Positions 1-7,097 of a stretch of DNA of 28,046 nucleotides are shown in pieces (positions within the stretch are counted from its first letter, which is position 1; each line of letters starts with the position of its first letter). The DNA is taken from the NCBI GenBank assembly GCA_030157745.1, contig JAOAUE010000011.1, positions 1 through 28,046 on the forward strand. Reading direction: 5' to 3'. A program made the translations under genes and the position numbers. The notes under the pieces are model-generated. The model made no database searches. It worked only from the letters and a program-made list of their open reading frames with translations, and was not told where the DNA came from. The stretch is from Minisyncoccota bacterium. Lineage in GTDB: Bacteria; Patescibacteriota; Minisyncoccia; Phycocordibacterales; UBA9973.

Positions 1-983
1 GTTCCACCTGTTGCAGATGCGTATAGAGCTATGTTTAATGTTGCCGCTCCTGTGTTTGAGAAATACCCAGCATAGTCAGTACCTGATGTTGCACCTGTTT
101 GTAAAACTTCAAGTGCCTTATTTCCTGCAGTTGTTGAGTTTGTAGAGATAGAAACGATATCATTTGCAGTTGTTGGCGAAAGAGTTGTCCCGCTTCTTTG
201 CCAAAAAGCTGAAGCGGTAATATCAGAAGTTAGTGCCACTGTTCCAGAAGCATTTGGAAGTGTCCATGTCCTCGCTGAAGTTAAATCAGCATTTGTGATA
301 GTCCCATCAAATCTTGCAGCTCCTCCTGCTGTTACAGAAAAGACGAGTCTGTCATCTGTCGATGTAGCAGTGCTAACAGTTAGCCCTCCAGAAGAAATAG
401 CCCCTGCCATGTTTAGAGCACCAGAGTTTAAAACTGGGATATTATTTCCTGTTGGTGTTTGACTTGGAGTGAATCCTCCAACTGTTCGAGAGTTGATTGC
501 AAAACCAGAAGAGACAACTTGTTGTCTTGGAGATAGAGTTTCAAAAGATACCCCAGAACATGAACTTGCTACTTGAGCTGCAACTTCAACATTTACAAAA
601 ACTTGATCATCATCAAAAGCATATCCTGCCAAACTATCACCACCAGCAGAAACGTCTCCGATGTTTCCATTGAAAACTCCTTCACGAGTCAAGATGGTCA
701 TAGTACTCGGAGTACCAGCTGGCCAAACCTTTGATCCTCCTGTCGAAGCATTGTAAAGTGAAAAACGATAACAGTAGTTTGTACCACTTGGCCCACCGAG
801 AAGATCCCCGCTATTGTCCATCAGTCTACCTTGGAAATTTATAATACTCGGAACCCCTGCAGCAGCATTCGCTATAGAAGCAAAATTAGAAAAAATTATT
901 GAGGTCAAAATACAAAAAGCAACTACACCTACGTGGAGCTTTTTCGCAAAAAACAAACTGTGAAATTTTGTATAGAATTTCAT
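1..983 (-). CDS. Exported surface/fibre-like protein, C-terminus cut off by the window
   Basis: The reading frame is open from an ATG at 983 to the window edge (327 codons seen), so the C-terminus is missing. The N-terminus has a basic start, a hydrophobic stretch at about residues 18-34 and an A-N-A-A-A region that fits signal peptidase cleavage. The mature part is rich in G, S, T, A and N, with short repeated strand-like units (for example SGGLTVSTATST, LPNASGTVALTSD, TTAGNKALEVLQTG). These resemble the beta-repeat shafts of tail-fibre-like surface proteins common in CPR genomes. AAGGG lies about 8 nt before the start and may be a weak ribosome site. Transcription appears separate from the upstream thioredoxin-like gene because an intrinsic terminator lies between them. 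Exact family and function are unknown; a C-terminal chaperone or adhesion domain could lie outside the window. Confidence 0.75.
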   Translation of the reverse strand, partial: MKFYTKFHSLFFAKKLHVGVVAFCILTSIIFSNFASIANAAAGVPSIINFQGRLMDNSGDLLGGPSGTNYCYRFSLYNASTGGSKVWPAGTPSTMTILTREGVFNGNIGDVSAGGDSLAGYAFDDDQVFVNVEVAAQVASSCSGVSFETLSPRQQVVSSGFAINSRTVGGFTPSQTPTGNNIPVLNSGALNMAGAISSGGLTVSTATSTDDRLVFSVTAGGAARFDGTITNADLTSARTWTLPNASGTVALTSDITASAFWQRSGTTLSPTTANDIVSISTNSTTAGNKALEVLQTGATSGTDYAGYFSNTGAATLNIALYASATGG

Positions 984-1046
984 TCGTTCTACCCTTATAT
1001 TTTAACACAAAGAGCCCTCTCTATGCATATATAAATAGTAAAAAAT

Positions 1047-1068
1047 TTGTGTATAACTTTATGCACAA
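1047..1068. promoter_or_regulatory. Near-perfect 22-bp dyad made of two inverted DnaA-box-like sequences
   Basis: TTGTGTATAA (1047-1056) and TTATGCACAA (1059-1068) are inverted copies separated by 2 bp. Each contains TTATNCACA, the form of a DnaA box. The site lies 64-85 bp upstream of the surface-protein start and touches the T-tract of the preceding terminator. It could be a DnaA-bound regulatory site or an operator for another dimeric repressor. Two boxes alone do not make an origin. Confidence 0.4.
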
Positions 1069-1091
1069 AAAACCACCCCTTGCAAGGAGTG
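1067..1091 (-). terminator. Intrinsic terminator of the thioredoxin-like gene
   Basis: Read on the minus strand, CACTCCTTG pairs with CAAGGGGTG (one G-U pair), and a run of six T (1067-1072) follows two bases later. It lies 20 bp after the stop codon of the 1111-1782 gene. Confidence 0.7.
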
Positions 1092-1110
1092 ATTTTGAAG
1101 ATTTTTTTTA

Positions 1111-1782
1111 TTAGTTCGAGGTCTTTTTTGTTACTGTTTTTTGAGGATTTGTTAACTCTTTTGGGAGGAGCATTTCTAGTTCTTCAACTGTTTTAAAACC
1201 GCTAACAGTTTTGCCATTTACAACCAAAGACGGTAATGAATTTTGGATTTTATATATAGAATTCAAGGCTTTTATGGTTGAAAGGTCTAAGTTGTAATCA
1301 AAAGAATAAACCCTGAGAGCTGAGTATTTTTCTCTGAGTGCATCCAAAACATAACCCTGCTTTACACACTCGCTACAAGCATCTTTACTTCCATAGAAGT
1401 AAAAAACTGTGTTGATTTTCTGCTTACATCTCTCCGCAATCCTTTTGGTGAGCAAAAAGTCCTTGACCTGTAGTATGGTGTACTGCTTTTTCAACAGCTC
1501 TACCTCATCTCTGTTGCCCGTTGTTTGTTCAGTATAGGAAATCTTGTCCGCAATGGTTGCTATCTCTTTTGAAAGGACTGAGTTACTAAGGTCCTGACAA
1601 GAAAGTTCTTCGAGTAGAGAAAACTGCGTTTCAGAAGAGAGTATATCTATTGCTATTTTGTTTTGGATGTCTTTTATTTGATTTATTTTTTTATTATTAA
1701 CATATGAACTCAAATACCAACCAACGGCAAAGATCCCGCATGTTACTAAAAAAACAAAAAAATATTTTTGAAAACCTTTCAT
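1111..1782 (-). CDS. Membrane-anchored thioredoxin-fold protein with CxxC
   Basis: The 223-aa protein has one N-terminal membrane segment (about residues 7-24) and a mostly helical, charged region to about 120. A thioredoxin-like domain follows with a C-S-E-C redox pair at 136-139 and a cis-proline-like S-L-P-S-L-V-V-N-G segment at 182-190. This pattern fits an extracytoplasmic thiol oxidoreductase or disulfide reductase; the substrate cannot be told from sequence. Two further cysteines (C62, C119) lie in the helical part. The gene starts 14 bp after the glycosyltransferase stop and is probably co-transcribed with it. It has no visible Shine-Dalgarno. With the DsbA-like protein encoded divergently nearby, it suggests a local envelope disulfide system, but no DsbB or VKOR partner is visible. 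Confidence 0.75.
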   Translation of the reverse strand: MKGFQKYFFVFLVTCGIFAVGWYLSSYVNNKKINQIKDIQNKIAIDILSSETQFSLLEELSCQDLSNSVLSKEIATIADKISYTEQTTGNRDEVELLKKQYTILQVKDFLLTKRIAERCKQKINTVFYFYGSKDACSECVKQGYVLDALREKYSALRVYSFDYNLDLSTIKALNSIYKIQNSLPSLVVNGKTVSGFKTVEELEMLLPKELTNPQKTVTKKTSN

Positions 1783-1796
1783 CTAATTATTTTTGG

Positions 1797-3044
1797 TTAA
1801 CGCCATTTTGGCTGACCTGCTTTAGTAATTGTATTCCAAACTGCCTTTAAAAGCCATATCGGAGCAATAACACTATAGATTAGCAGATAAGGAACGATAT
1901 GCCAATTTATCGCCTTACTTTGTTTGGAGAGTTTTGTCCCAACAATGATTGAGAAGATGACCATTGAATAAAGTATCACTGAAATAAAAAATATAGTTTT
2001 TGTATTGATAAAAAACAAATCAAAGTGCGGAGAAAACGTTAGATCAAAACCTTTGATAGATATTTCGGTTATCTTTTTTATTATGAATAAAATAAAGTTG
2101 TACAAAAGAGCAAAAGAGAGATAACAAACAGCGATGATAGATATGATCCCTGAAGGAAGAGTAAAAAAAGAAAAGTTTCCATACTTTGTTTTAAATATCA
2201 ACCTTCGATAATCAATGGTGTTGTTAATAAATCCATAAATCCATCTAAGCCTTTGTTTATAAAGCTTTTTTACCGTATTTGGAGTTGAGGTAAAGACATA
2301 AGCAGTATGACAGTGGTCGATTTTTAAATGATGCTCTTGCATACGATATGCTATTTCTTGATCTTCAGTATTGTGAGCTTTGCGAAACTTTCCTATTTTT
2401 TGAAAAACCTCTTTTCGATAAACAGAAAAGGGTCCGGGTGTTACATGTATCGCCCCAAGATAAGCCAGCATACGTTTGTTGTAGGTACTCATGTTGTACT
2501 CAACTCTTTGTGCATACTGCAAAATATTTTTTGGTTTGTTCACTATGAGTGATGGTGCCACTGCCATAGTCTCTGGCTTTTTTTGGAAAACATTTATCAT
2601 TCTCTTTAGCGCATCTGGAGCAACAAAAGAATCAGCATCAAGACAAGAAATAAAATCTGCTTTTGTATTGTCTATACCGAAGTTCACTGCGGTATGCTTA
2701 CCGCCATTTTCTTTTTGGAAAATTCTAACCTGTGGATGGTCTTTGTACCTGAGCATTTCTTGCCAAGTGTCATCTGTAGATCCATCGTCAACAACGATCA
2801 ACTCCAGTTTGTCTTTTGGATAATCCAAGTTTAAAAGAGACTCTATAGTTCCGTGAACTGTTGTGCCCTCATTCCAAGCTGGCACGATCACCGCCACAGT
2901 TGGAAATTCTGTCAAAACAGGTAGGTCTTCATCGTGGAGCTTATTGAGGTGTTTTCGGCGTTCAAAAAAAGTAACCATGAAAAAAACCTGCACATAAAGG
3001 GCCAAAAAGACTATTGTGTACATAGCTATTTCTGAAAACGGCAT
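1797..3044 (-). CDS. Membrane glycosyltransferase, family 2 (processive N-acetylglucosaminyltransferase/cellulose-synthase-like)
   Basis: The 415-aa protein has an N-terminal membrane helix, a GT2 catalytic domain and three or four C-terminal helices. All core GT-A motifs are visible: VIVPAWNE near 53, the nucleotide-binding V-V-D-D-G-S at 85-90, the D-A-D metal site at 136-138, the T-E-D acceptor/base motif at 226-228, and Q-R-L-R-W (QxxRW) at 264-268. QxxRW marks processive enzymes such as PgaC/IcaA, NodC and cellulose synthases, so export of a beta-linked polysaccharide or modification of envelope glycans is likely; the sugar is not known. I chose the ATG at 3044; an upstream in-frame TTG at 3053 would add three residues. 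It is divergent from dsbA and leads the two-gene unit with the thioredoxin-like gene. Confidence 0.88.
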   Translation of the reverse strand: MPFSEIAMYTIVFLALYVQVFFMVTFFERRKHLNKLHDEDLPVLTEFPTVAVIVPAWNEGTTVHGTIESLLNLDYPKDKLELIVVDDGSTDDTWQEMLRYKDHPQVRIFQKENGGKHTAVNFGIDNTKADFISCLDADSFVAPDALKRMINVFQKKPETMAVAPSLIVNKPKNILQYAQRVEYNMSTYNKRMLAYLGAIHVTPGPFSVYRKEVFQKIGKFRKAHNTEDQEIAYRMQEHHLKIDHCHTAYVFTSTPNTVKKLYKQRLRWIYGFINNTIDYRRLIFKTKYGNFSFFTLPSGIISIIAVCYLSFALLYNFILFIIKKITEISIKGFDLTFSPHFDLFFINTKTIFFISVILYSMVIFSIIVGTKLSKQSKAINWHIVPYLLIYSVIAPIWLLKAVWNTITKAGQPKWR

Positions 3045-3046
3045 GT

Positions 3047-3076
3047 ATAACAAATTAGCATATTTTGCGCTATACT
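3047..3076 (+). promoter_or_regulatory. Candidate promoter for the dsbA-like gene
   Basis: ATAACA (3047-3052), an 18-bp spacer and TATACT (3071-3076). Transcription would begin near 3083, so the transcript would start just before the left arm of the structure at 3088-3208. The -35 is weak. Confidence 0.4.
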
Positions 3077-3087
3077 GCTAGGCATGG

Positions 3088-3208
3088 ATCACGTACGAAA
3101 CCGCGGTCACGGTTATGTATGCTGACACAGTATGGTATTCTCAATATCATTTTTAATAAATTAATTCAATAACAGGAAGCGCCGATCGCAACCTGTTTCG
3201 TACGTGAT
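3088..3208 (+). ncRNA. Multi-branched structured leader closing on the dsbA start codon
   Basis: ATCACGTACGAAAC (3088-3101) is an exact reverse complement of 3195-3208. A consistent fold has an 11-bp closing helix (3088-3098 with 3198-3208). Inside it are a hairpin AACCG/CGGTT (3099-3103/3110-3114), a hairpin TATGCTG/CAGTATG with G-U pairs (3118-3124/3128-3134), an optional GGTATT/AATATC hairpin (3134-3148) and a hairpin AACAGG-AA-GCG/CGC-AA-CCTGTT (3171-3197). The first and last hairpins abut the closing helix exactly. The AU of the ATG at 3207 is inside the closing helix. It could be a translational riboswitch, a thermosensor or a paired DNA operator (each arm contains the palindrome CGTACG). 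I do not recognise a known family. Confidence 0.5.
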
Positions 3209-3926
3209 GGAACAAGAACAAAACACAAACCCAGAAGTTAAAAAGTTAAACATCAGTACACCGGCAGCTATTATCACCGCCGGAGTGCTCATTGCTGTTG
3301 CTCTTATATTTTCAGGAAAAGGTAATGACATTATAAAAAAACCTTCCACCAATGAAAATGTAACGGAAACAAAACCAGTAGAACCAGTATCTCTTAGACA
3401 AGATGATCATGTTTTTGGAGATTTGAATAAAGCTGAGGTTGTGATAGTAGAATACTCAGATAGTGACTGTCCATTTTGCCAACGTTTTCATCAAAGCATG
3501 AAAGATGTTATTAAAGACTACGGAACAAAAGTTGCTTGGGTATACAGATATTTTCCTCTTAGTATTCACGCCAACGCTGGCAACGAAGCTATCGCACTAG
3601 AGTGCTCTGCTGAGCTTGGTGGTAACGATGTCTTTTGGAAATATTTGGATGAAGTTATAGAAATCACTGTCTCACCAGAGAAAAGTGCAAACATCCTAAC
3701 TAGTACCGCCGTAAGATTGGGGCTTGATGAAAAACTATTTAGTAAATGCTTAACTAGCCAAAGCGTTGCTAAAAAAATTGCTGATCAAAGTGCTGAGGCC
3801 CAAGCACTCGGCGCTCGGGGTACACCATATAGCATTGTTATAAACAAAAAAAATGAACAAGTAGCAATCCCAGGAGCTTACCCAATAGAAGAAATCAAGA
3901 AAATAATAGACGGATTGATGAAATAA
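3207..3926 (+). CDS. DsbA-like (BdbD-type) thiol:disulfide oxidoreductase, membrane-anchored
   Basis: The 239-aa protein has a cytoplasmic N-terminus, one membrane anchor (about residues 17-37), a low-complexity linker and a DsbA-fold domain. The active site is C-P-F-C (88-91), preceded by a V-E-Y-S-D strand. An inserted helical domain follows and then the cis-proline loop G-T-P (205-207), as in DsbA/BdbD oxidases. It probably forms disulfides in exported proteins on the outer face of the membrane. The start is ATG at 3207; a GTG directly before it (3204) is the alternative. No Shine-Dalgarno is visible, and the start codon lies within the right arm of a large inverted repeat. The gene is convergent with rpoD, and a shared terminator separates them. 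Confidence 0.85.
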   Translation: MEQEQNTNPEVKKLNISTPAAIITAGVLIAVALIFSGKGNDIIKKPSTNENVTETKPVEPVSLRQDDHVFGDLNKAEVVIVEYSDSDCPFCQRFHQSMKDVIKDYGTKVAWVYRYFPLSIHANAGNEAIALECSAELGGNDVFWKYLDEVIEITVSPEKSANILTSTAVRLGLDEKLFSKCLTSQSVAKKIADQSAEAQALGARGTPYSIVINKKNEQVAIPGAYPIEEIKKIIDGLMK

Positions 3927-3932
3927 TAAACA

Positions 3933-3965
3933 CTAAAAAACCCTTACAATGTAAGGGTTTTTTAG
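3933..3965. terminator. Bidirectional intrinsic terminator between dsbA and rpoD
   Basis: A perfect 15-bp stem (3933-3947 with 3951-3965), a 3-nt loop, a CCCTTAC/GTAAGGG core and flanking A6/T6 tracts. It serves both the plus-strand dsbA-like gene and the minus-strand rpoD. Confidence 0.9.
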
Positions 3966-3973
3966 TTATTTAT

Positions 3974-5314
3974 TTAATCAAAATAATTTCTTAACTTTTG
4001 AATTTTATCGTTTTGTCTTAGTTTTTCATGAACCTTAGCTTCGATTTGCCTGATACGTTCACGAGTGACACCAAACTCTTTACCTACTTCTTCGAGAGTG
4101 TGTTGTACACCATCGACGAGTCCATAACGCATCTCCAAGATTCTTCGCTCTTTAGGGGAGAGCTCTGCCAAGACAGCACCCATTTGCTCTTTGAGCATGT
4201 TGCGTGTAGCTTCTTGGTCTGGGCGAAGAAGCTTGTCATCTGGTATAAATTCTCCAAAAGTAGACTTGTCTTCATCGTCTCCTATTGGTTGTTCGAGAGA
4301 TCGAGTCTCTTGATTGATTTGTTCAATCACATGTACTTTTTCTACTTCTATCCCCATTTCATTAGCAATCTCTTCGGCTACTGGATCACGGCCCAAATCT
4401 TGTCCAAGTCTACGCACGACTTGTTTGTATTTTGAAATAGTTTCAACCATGTGCACTGGGATTCGAATAGTTCGAGATTGATCAGCAAGAGCGCGAGTTA
4501 TGGACTGACGTATCCACCAAGTAGCATAAGTTGAGAACTTGTAACCTTTGGTCCAGTCGAACTTCTCTACCGCCTTAAAGAGGCCGATATTTCCCTCTTG
4601 GATAAGATCAAGTAGGGTCAAATCAGCTGTTCTGTTGGCATATTTTTTGGCGATAGAAACCACAAGTCTAAGGTTTGCTCTAGCTAGCAGGTTCTTGGCT
4701 TCCAAGTCTCCAGCAGCGATACGACGAGCAAAATCCTTCTCTTGAGCAGCATTGATCAGAGCATACTGCCCGATATCTTTGAGGTACATTTGTACAGAAG
4801 AAAAAGTGTGCGTGTCTTTTACATACTTCGAAAGATCTTCTGTATTGTCGACATCGAGTAAGTTTCCTCCTTCTAGGACATCTATCCCAGCAACAGCAAA
4901 CTTTTCGTATATTTCGTCCAGAAAAGCGATGTTGTTTTCAATATCTGGGAACATCTTCAAAATCTCATCATAAGTGATGAAACCTCGCTTTTTACCTTTG
5001 ACCAAAAGCTCACCCGCTTTTACCTCCATCTCTTGCAATTTCTTTGCAGAGTTGGCTTCCTTGCGAGGAGTAGAACCGGCATGACGGATTGTTATTGGTT
5101 TTGGTTTTATCTTTTCTTTTGTTTTGGAAACCACCTTTTTTACTGGTTTCTTTGTGGCTTTACTTTTTACTAAAATCTTCTTTTTTGGAGTAGTCTTTTT
5201 ATTATTAGCAGTTTTCTTTGCTAAAACCTTTTTTGGCTTGTTTTTTGTTCCACCTTTGGGTGGAGTTTTTTTAGCTACCTTTTTCTTTTGTATTTTCTTA
5301 TTTGTCTTTGGCAT
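3974..5314 (-). CDS. rpoD: Primary sigma factor RpoD (sigma-70) with lysine-rich N-terminal tail
   Basis: The 446-aa protein directs core RNA polymerase to promoters. Residues 1-72 form a low-complexity tail with 31 lysines plus A, P and T, like a histone H1 tail. A region 1.1-like helical segment follows (about 95-155). Region 1.2 is near 168-203 and region 2 spans about 210-300, with the -10 recognition helix F-S-T-Y-A-T-W-W-I-R-Q (260-270). Region 3 is at about 300-360, and region 4 ends with the -35 helix-turn-helix (T-L-E-E-V through R-E-R-I-R-Q-I-E). Regions 2 and 4 are highly conserved, consistent with the TTGACA/TATAAT promoters seen in this window. It is the last gene of the rpoB-rpoC-dnaG-rpoD cluster, 61 bp after dnaG, and has a candidate promoter of its own. 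Confidence 0.97.
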   Translation of the reverse strand: MPKTNKKIQKKKVAKKTPPKGGTKNKPKKVLAKKTANNKKTTPKKKILVKSKATKKPVKKVVSKTKEKIKPKPITIRHAGSTPRKEANSAKKLQEMEVKAGELLVKGKKRGFITYDEILKMFPDIENNIAFLDEIYEKFAVAGIDVLEGGNLLDVDNTEDLSKYVKDTHTFSSVQMYLKDIGQYALINAAQEKDFARRIAAGDLEAKNLLARANLRLVVSIAKKYANRTADLTLLDLIQEGNIGLFKAVEKFDWTKGYKFSTYATWWIRQSITRALADQSRTIRIPVHMVETISKYKQVVRRLGQDLGRDPVAEEIANEMGIEVEKVHVIEQINQETRSLEQPIGDDEDKSTFGEFIPDDKLLRPDQEATRNMLKEQMGAVLAELSPKERRILEMRYGLVDGVQHTLEEVGKEFGVTRERIRQIEAKVHEKLRQNDKIQKLRNYFD

Positions 5315-5325
5315 ATTTCTATTGC

Positions 5326-5354
5326 ATCATCTACAAAAAAACCTTATTTGTCAA
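5326..5354 (-). promoter_or_regulatory. Candidate internal promoter for rpoD
   Basis: On the minus strand, TTGACA (5349-5354), a 17-bp spacer and GATGAT (5326-5331), ending 11 nt before the rpoD ATG. A perfect -35 is paired with a 4/6 -10. It would allow sigma factor expression apart from rpoBC, with a very short leader. Confidence 0.55.
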
Positions 5355-5375
5355 GCATAAAAGTTACTTTATACT

Positions 5376-7094
5376 TCAAGCGCTATTATTGCGCTCATGT
5401 CGACTCTTTATAATCTCATTTAATATAGTGGTTATCCTAGATACCTCTTCTTCATTTCCCCCAACTTCTGCTTGTTTCAACTCTTTCATATAAGAAACTC
5501 TCATAGATGAAAGGAACTCTTGCAAGACACTCTCTACCAACTCCTTTGCTACTTTTTCTTGATCTTCTTTTTTGAGATTTCCATACTCTTGCTCAACAAC
5601 AATAAGCGCTTTGCTTAACCTATCTTCGTCTACTGCTGGTGCTGAGAAAACCAACCCTCCGATAGAAACAGTGTTTAATTCTTCTGAGATCTTCTCTATA
5701 CTCTCCCCGCCAAACCTCTGCCTTAGAGCGATCAGTCGTTCATATGCTGATAAATCTTTATTTTTATTTACAGAGATGACCATATCATCCTTTGGTAAGT
5801 CTACAAAACTCTGTTTAAGCTCTTGATCTATAGTTTCTGCTGGCATCTCTATTTCTTTAGCGATTTTATTGATGTATATATTTCTTTCCATCGGAGAGAG
5901 GACTTTGGCCAAGAATGGAAAAAGTTTTTGTTTTATGTTTTTAACAAAAGCATGAGGAGAGCTAGACTGTGCTTTGATGATATCAAGGTGATGATCTATA
6001 AAGTGCTTGGCTTCTTTGAGTCTTTCTTTCCAAGCTTCAGGGCCGTTTGCCAAAATATAATCCGCAGGGTCAAGACCACTTGGCAAAACCACTACTTTTG
6101 GATTCATACCGAGAGACAGAGCAACCAGTGCGGCCCTATCCATCGCCTTTTGCCCCGCTTCGTCCCCATCAAAAGCCAAAAAGATATTTGAGGTTAGTCT
6201 AGAAACTATAGAGAGATTTGAAAACGGGTCCTTAGCTGACTCCGCGGAAACAGCAGTCCCAGAAGTAGCCACAGTATTTTTAAACCCCGCTTGGTGAGAA
6301 AATACCAAATCCATTTGTCCTTCAACCAAAATAACAAAGTTATGCTTTTTGATATGTATTTTAGCTTTATCAAAACCAAAAAGAGTTTTTGATTTTTGAA
6401 AAACTTCTGTTTCCGGAGAGTTCAAATACTTTGGACCATCATCACTTTGTGGGAAAATTCTACCAGAGAAAGCGATGACGCGTGAACTACTATCGCATAT
6501 AGGAAACATTATCCTAGAGCGAAATCTATCATAGACTTTGGTTTGTTTTGAGCTTGGATCTTCTACTGATTTAGTTAACCCTGCTTTTAAAGCCAAGGCT
6601 TTTTCTTTTGTATCTTTACAAACATTTTCAATGGTCCGCCATTCATTTGGCGCATAACCTATACGAAAATCCGAGATTGTTTCTTTGCTCAATCCTCTTT
6701 TCTCCAAATAGTTAAGTGCTTCTTTATTGTCCTTTAGAAGATTTTGATAAATCAAAGTCGCCTTCTCAAGAGCTTGGTAGATACCGTCGTCATCAGAGTT
6801 GTTACTTGAGTATCCAGTGAGCGTAACTCCTGCTCTCTCCGCTAAGACCTTAAGAGCTCCTTTTTTGTCCAGACCTTCGAATTGCTCTACAAAAGTAAAG
6901 ATGTCTCCTTTTGCACCACAACCAAAACAATAGTATAGGTTGCGCTCTGGAGAAATATAAAACGAAGGAGTCCGTTCGTTATGAAACGGACATTTCGCCT
7001 TATACTGAGGACCATTTGGGACAAGCGTTATATAGGAAGACAGAACTTCGGTAATAGGCAATCGATCTTTTATAGTCTCGAATACCGTTTTCAT
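5376..7094 (-). CDS. dnaG: DNA primase DnaG
   Basis: The 572-aa protein makes RNA primers at the replication fork. The N-terminal CHC2 zinc finger has C35, H38, C56 and C59. The RNAP-like/TOPRIM core includes the Y-L-N-S-P-E-T signature near 223-229, E-G-Q-M-D at 258-262, D-G-D-E-A-G at 309-314 and D-P-A-D-Y at 342-346; these acidic residues bind the catalytic metals. The C-terminal part is helical and divergent and would bind DnaB helicase. The start is supported by AGAGGAA, 8 nt before the ATG and formed by the last codons of rpoC, which ends 3 bp upstream, so translational coupling is likely. Its stop is TGA. A small AGCGC/GCGCT hairpin (5379-5395) spans the 3' end. Confidence 0.97.
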   Translation of the reverse strand: MKTVFETIKDRLPITEVLSSYITLVPNGPQYKAKCPFHNERTPSFYISPERNLYYCFGCGAKGDIFTFVEQFEGLDKKGALKVLAERAGVTLTGYSSNNSDDDGIYQALEKATLIYQNLLKDNKEALNYLEKRGLSKETISDFRIGYAPNEWRTIENVCKDTKEKALALKAGLTKSVEDPSSKQTKVYDRFRSRIMFPICDSSSRVIAFSGRIFPQSDDGPKYLNSPETEVFQKSKTLFGFDKAKIHIKKHNFVILVEGQMDLVFSHQAGFKNTVATSGTAVSAESAKDPFSNLSIVSRLTSNIFLAFDGDEAGQKAMDRAALVALSLGMNPKVVVLPSGLDPADYILANGPEAWKERLKEAKHFIDHHLDIIKAQSSSPHAFVKNIKQKLFPFLAKVLSPMERNIYINKIAKEIEMPAETIDQELKQSFVDLPKDDMVISVNKNKDLSAYERLIALRQRFGGESIEKISEELNTVSIGGLVFSAPAVDEDRLSKALIVVEQEYGNLKKEDQEKVAKELVESVLQEFLSSMRVSYMKELKQAEVGGNEEEVSRITTILNEIIKSRHERNNSA

Positions 7095-7097
7095 CCT

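Noticed and set aside
1047..1068. Replication origin
   Set aside because: Only two DnaA-like boxes, no AT-rich unwinding element array and no dnaA or dnaN nearby.
899..1114. Plus-strand 71-codon frame
   Set aside because: It overlaps the signal-peptide part of the surface protein, a terminator and the DnaA-like dyad; composition is not protein-like.
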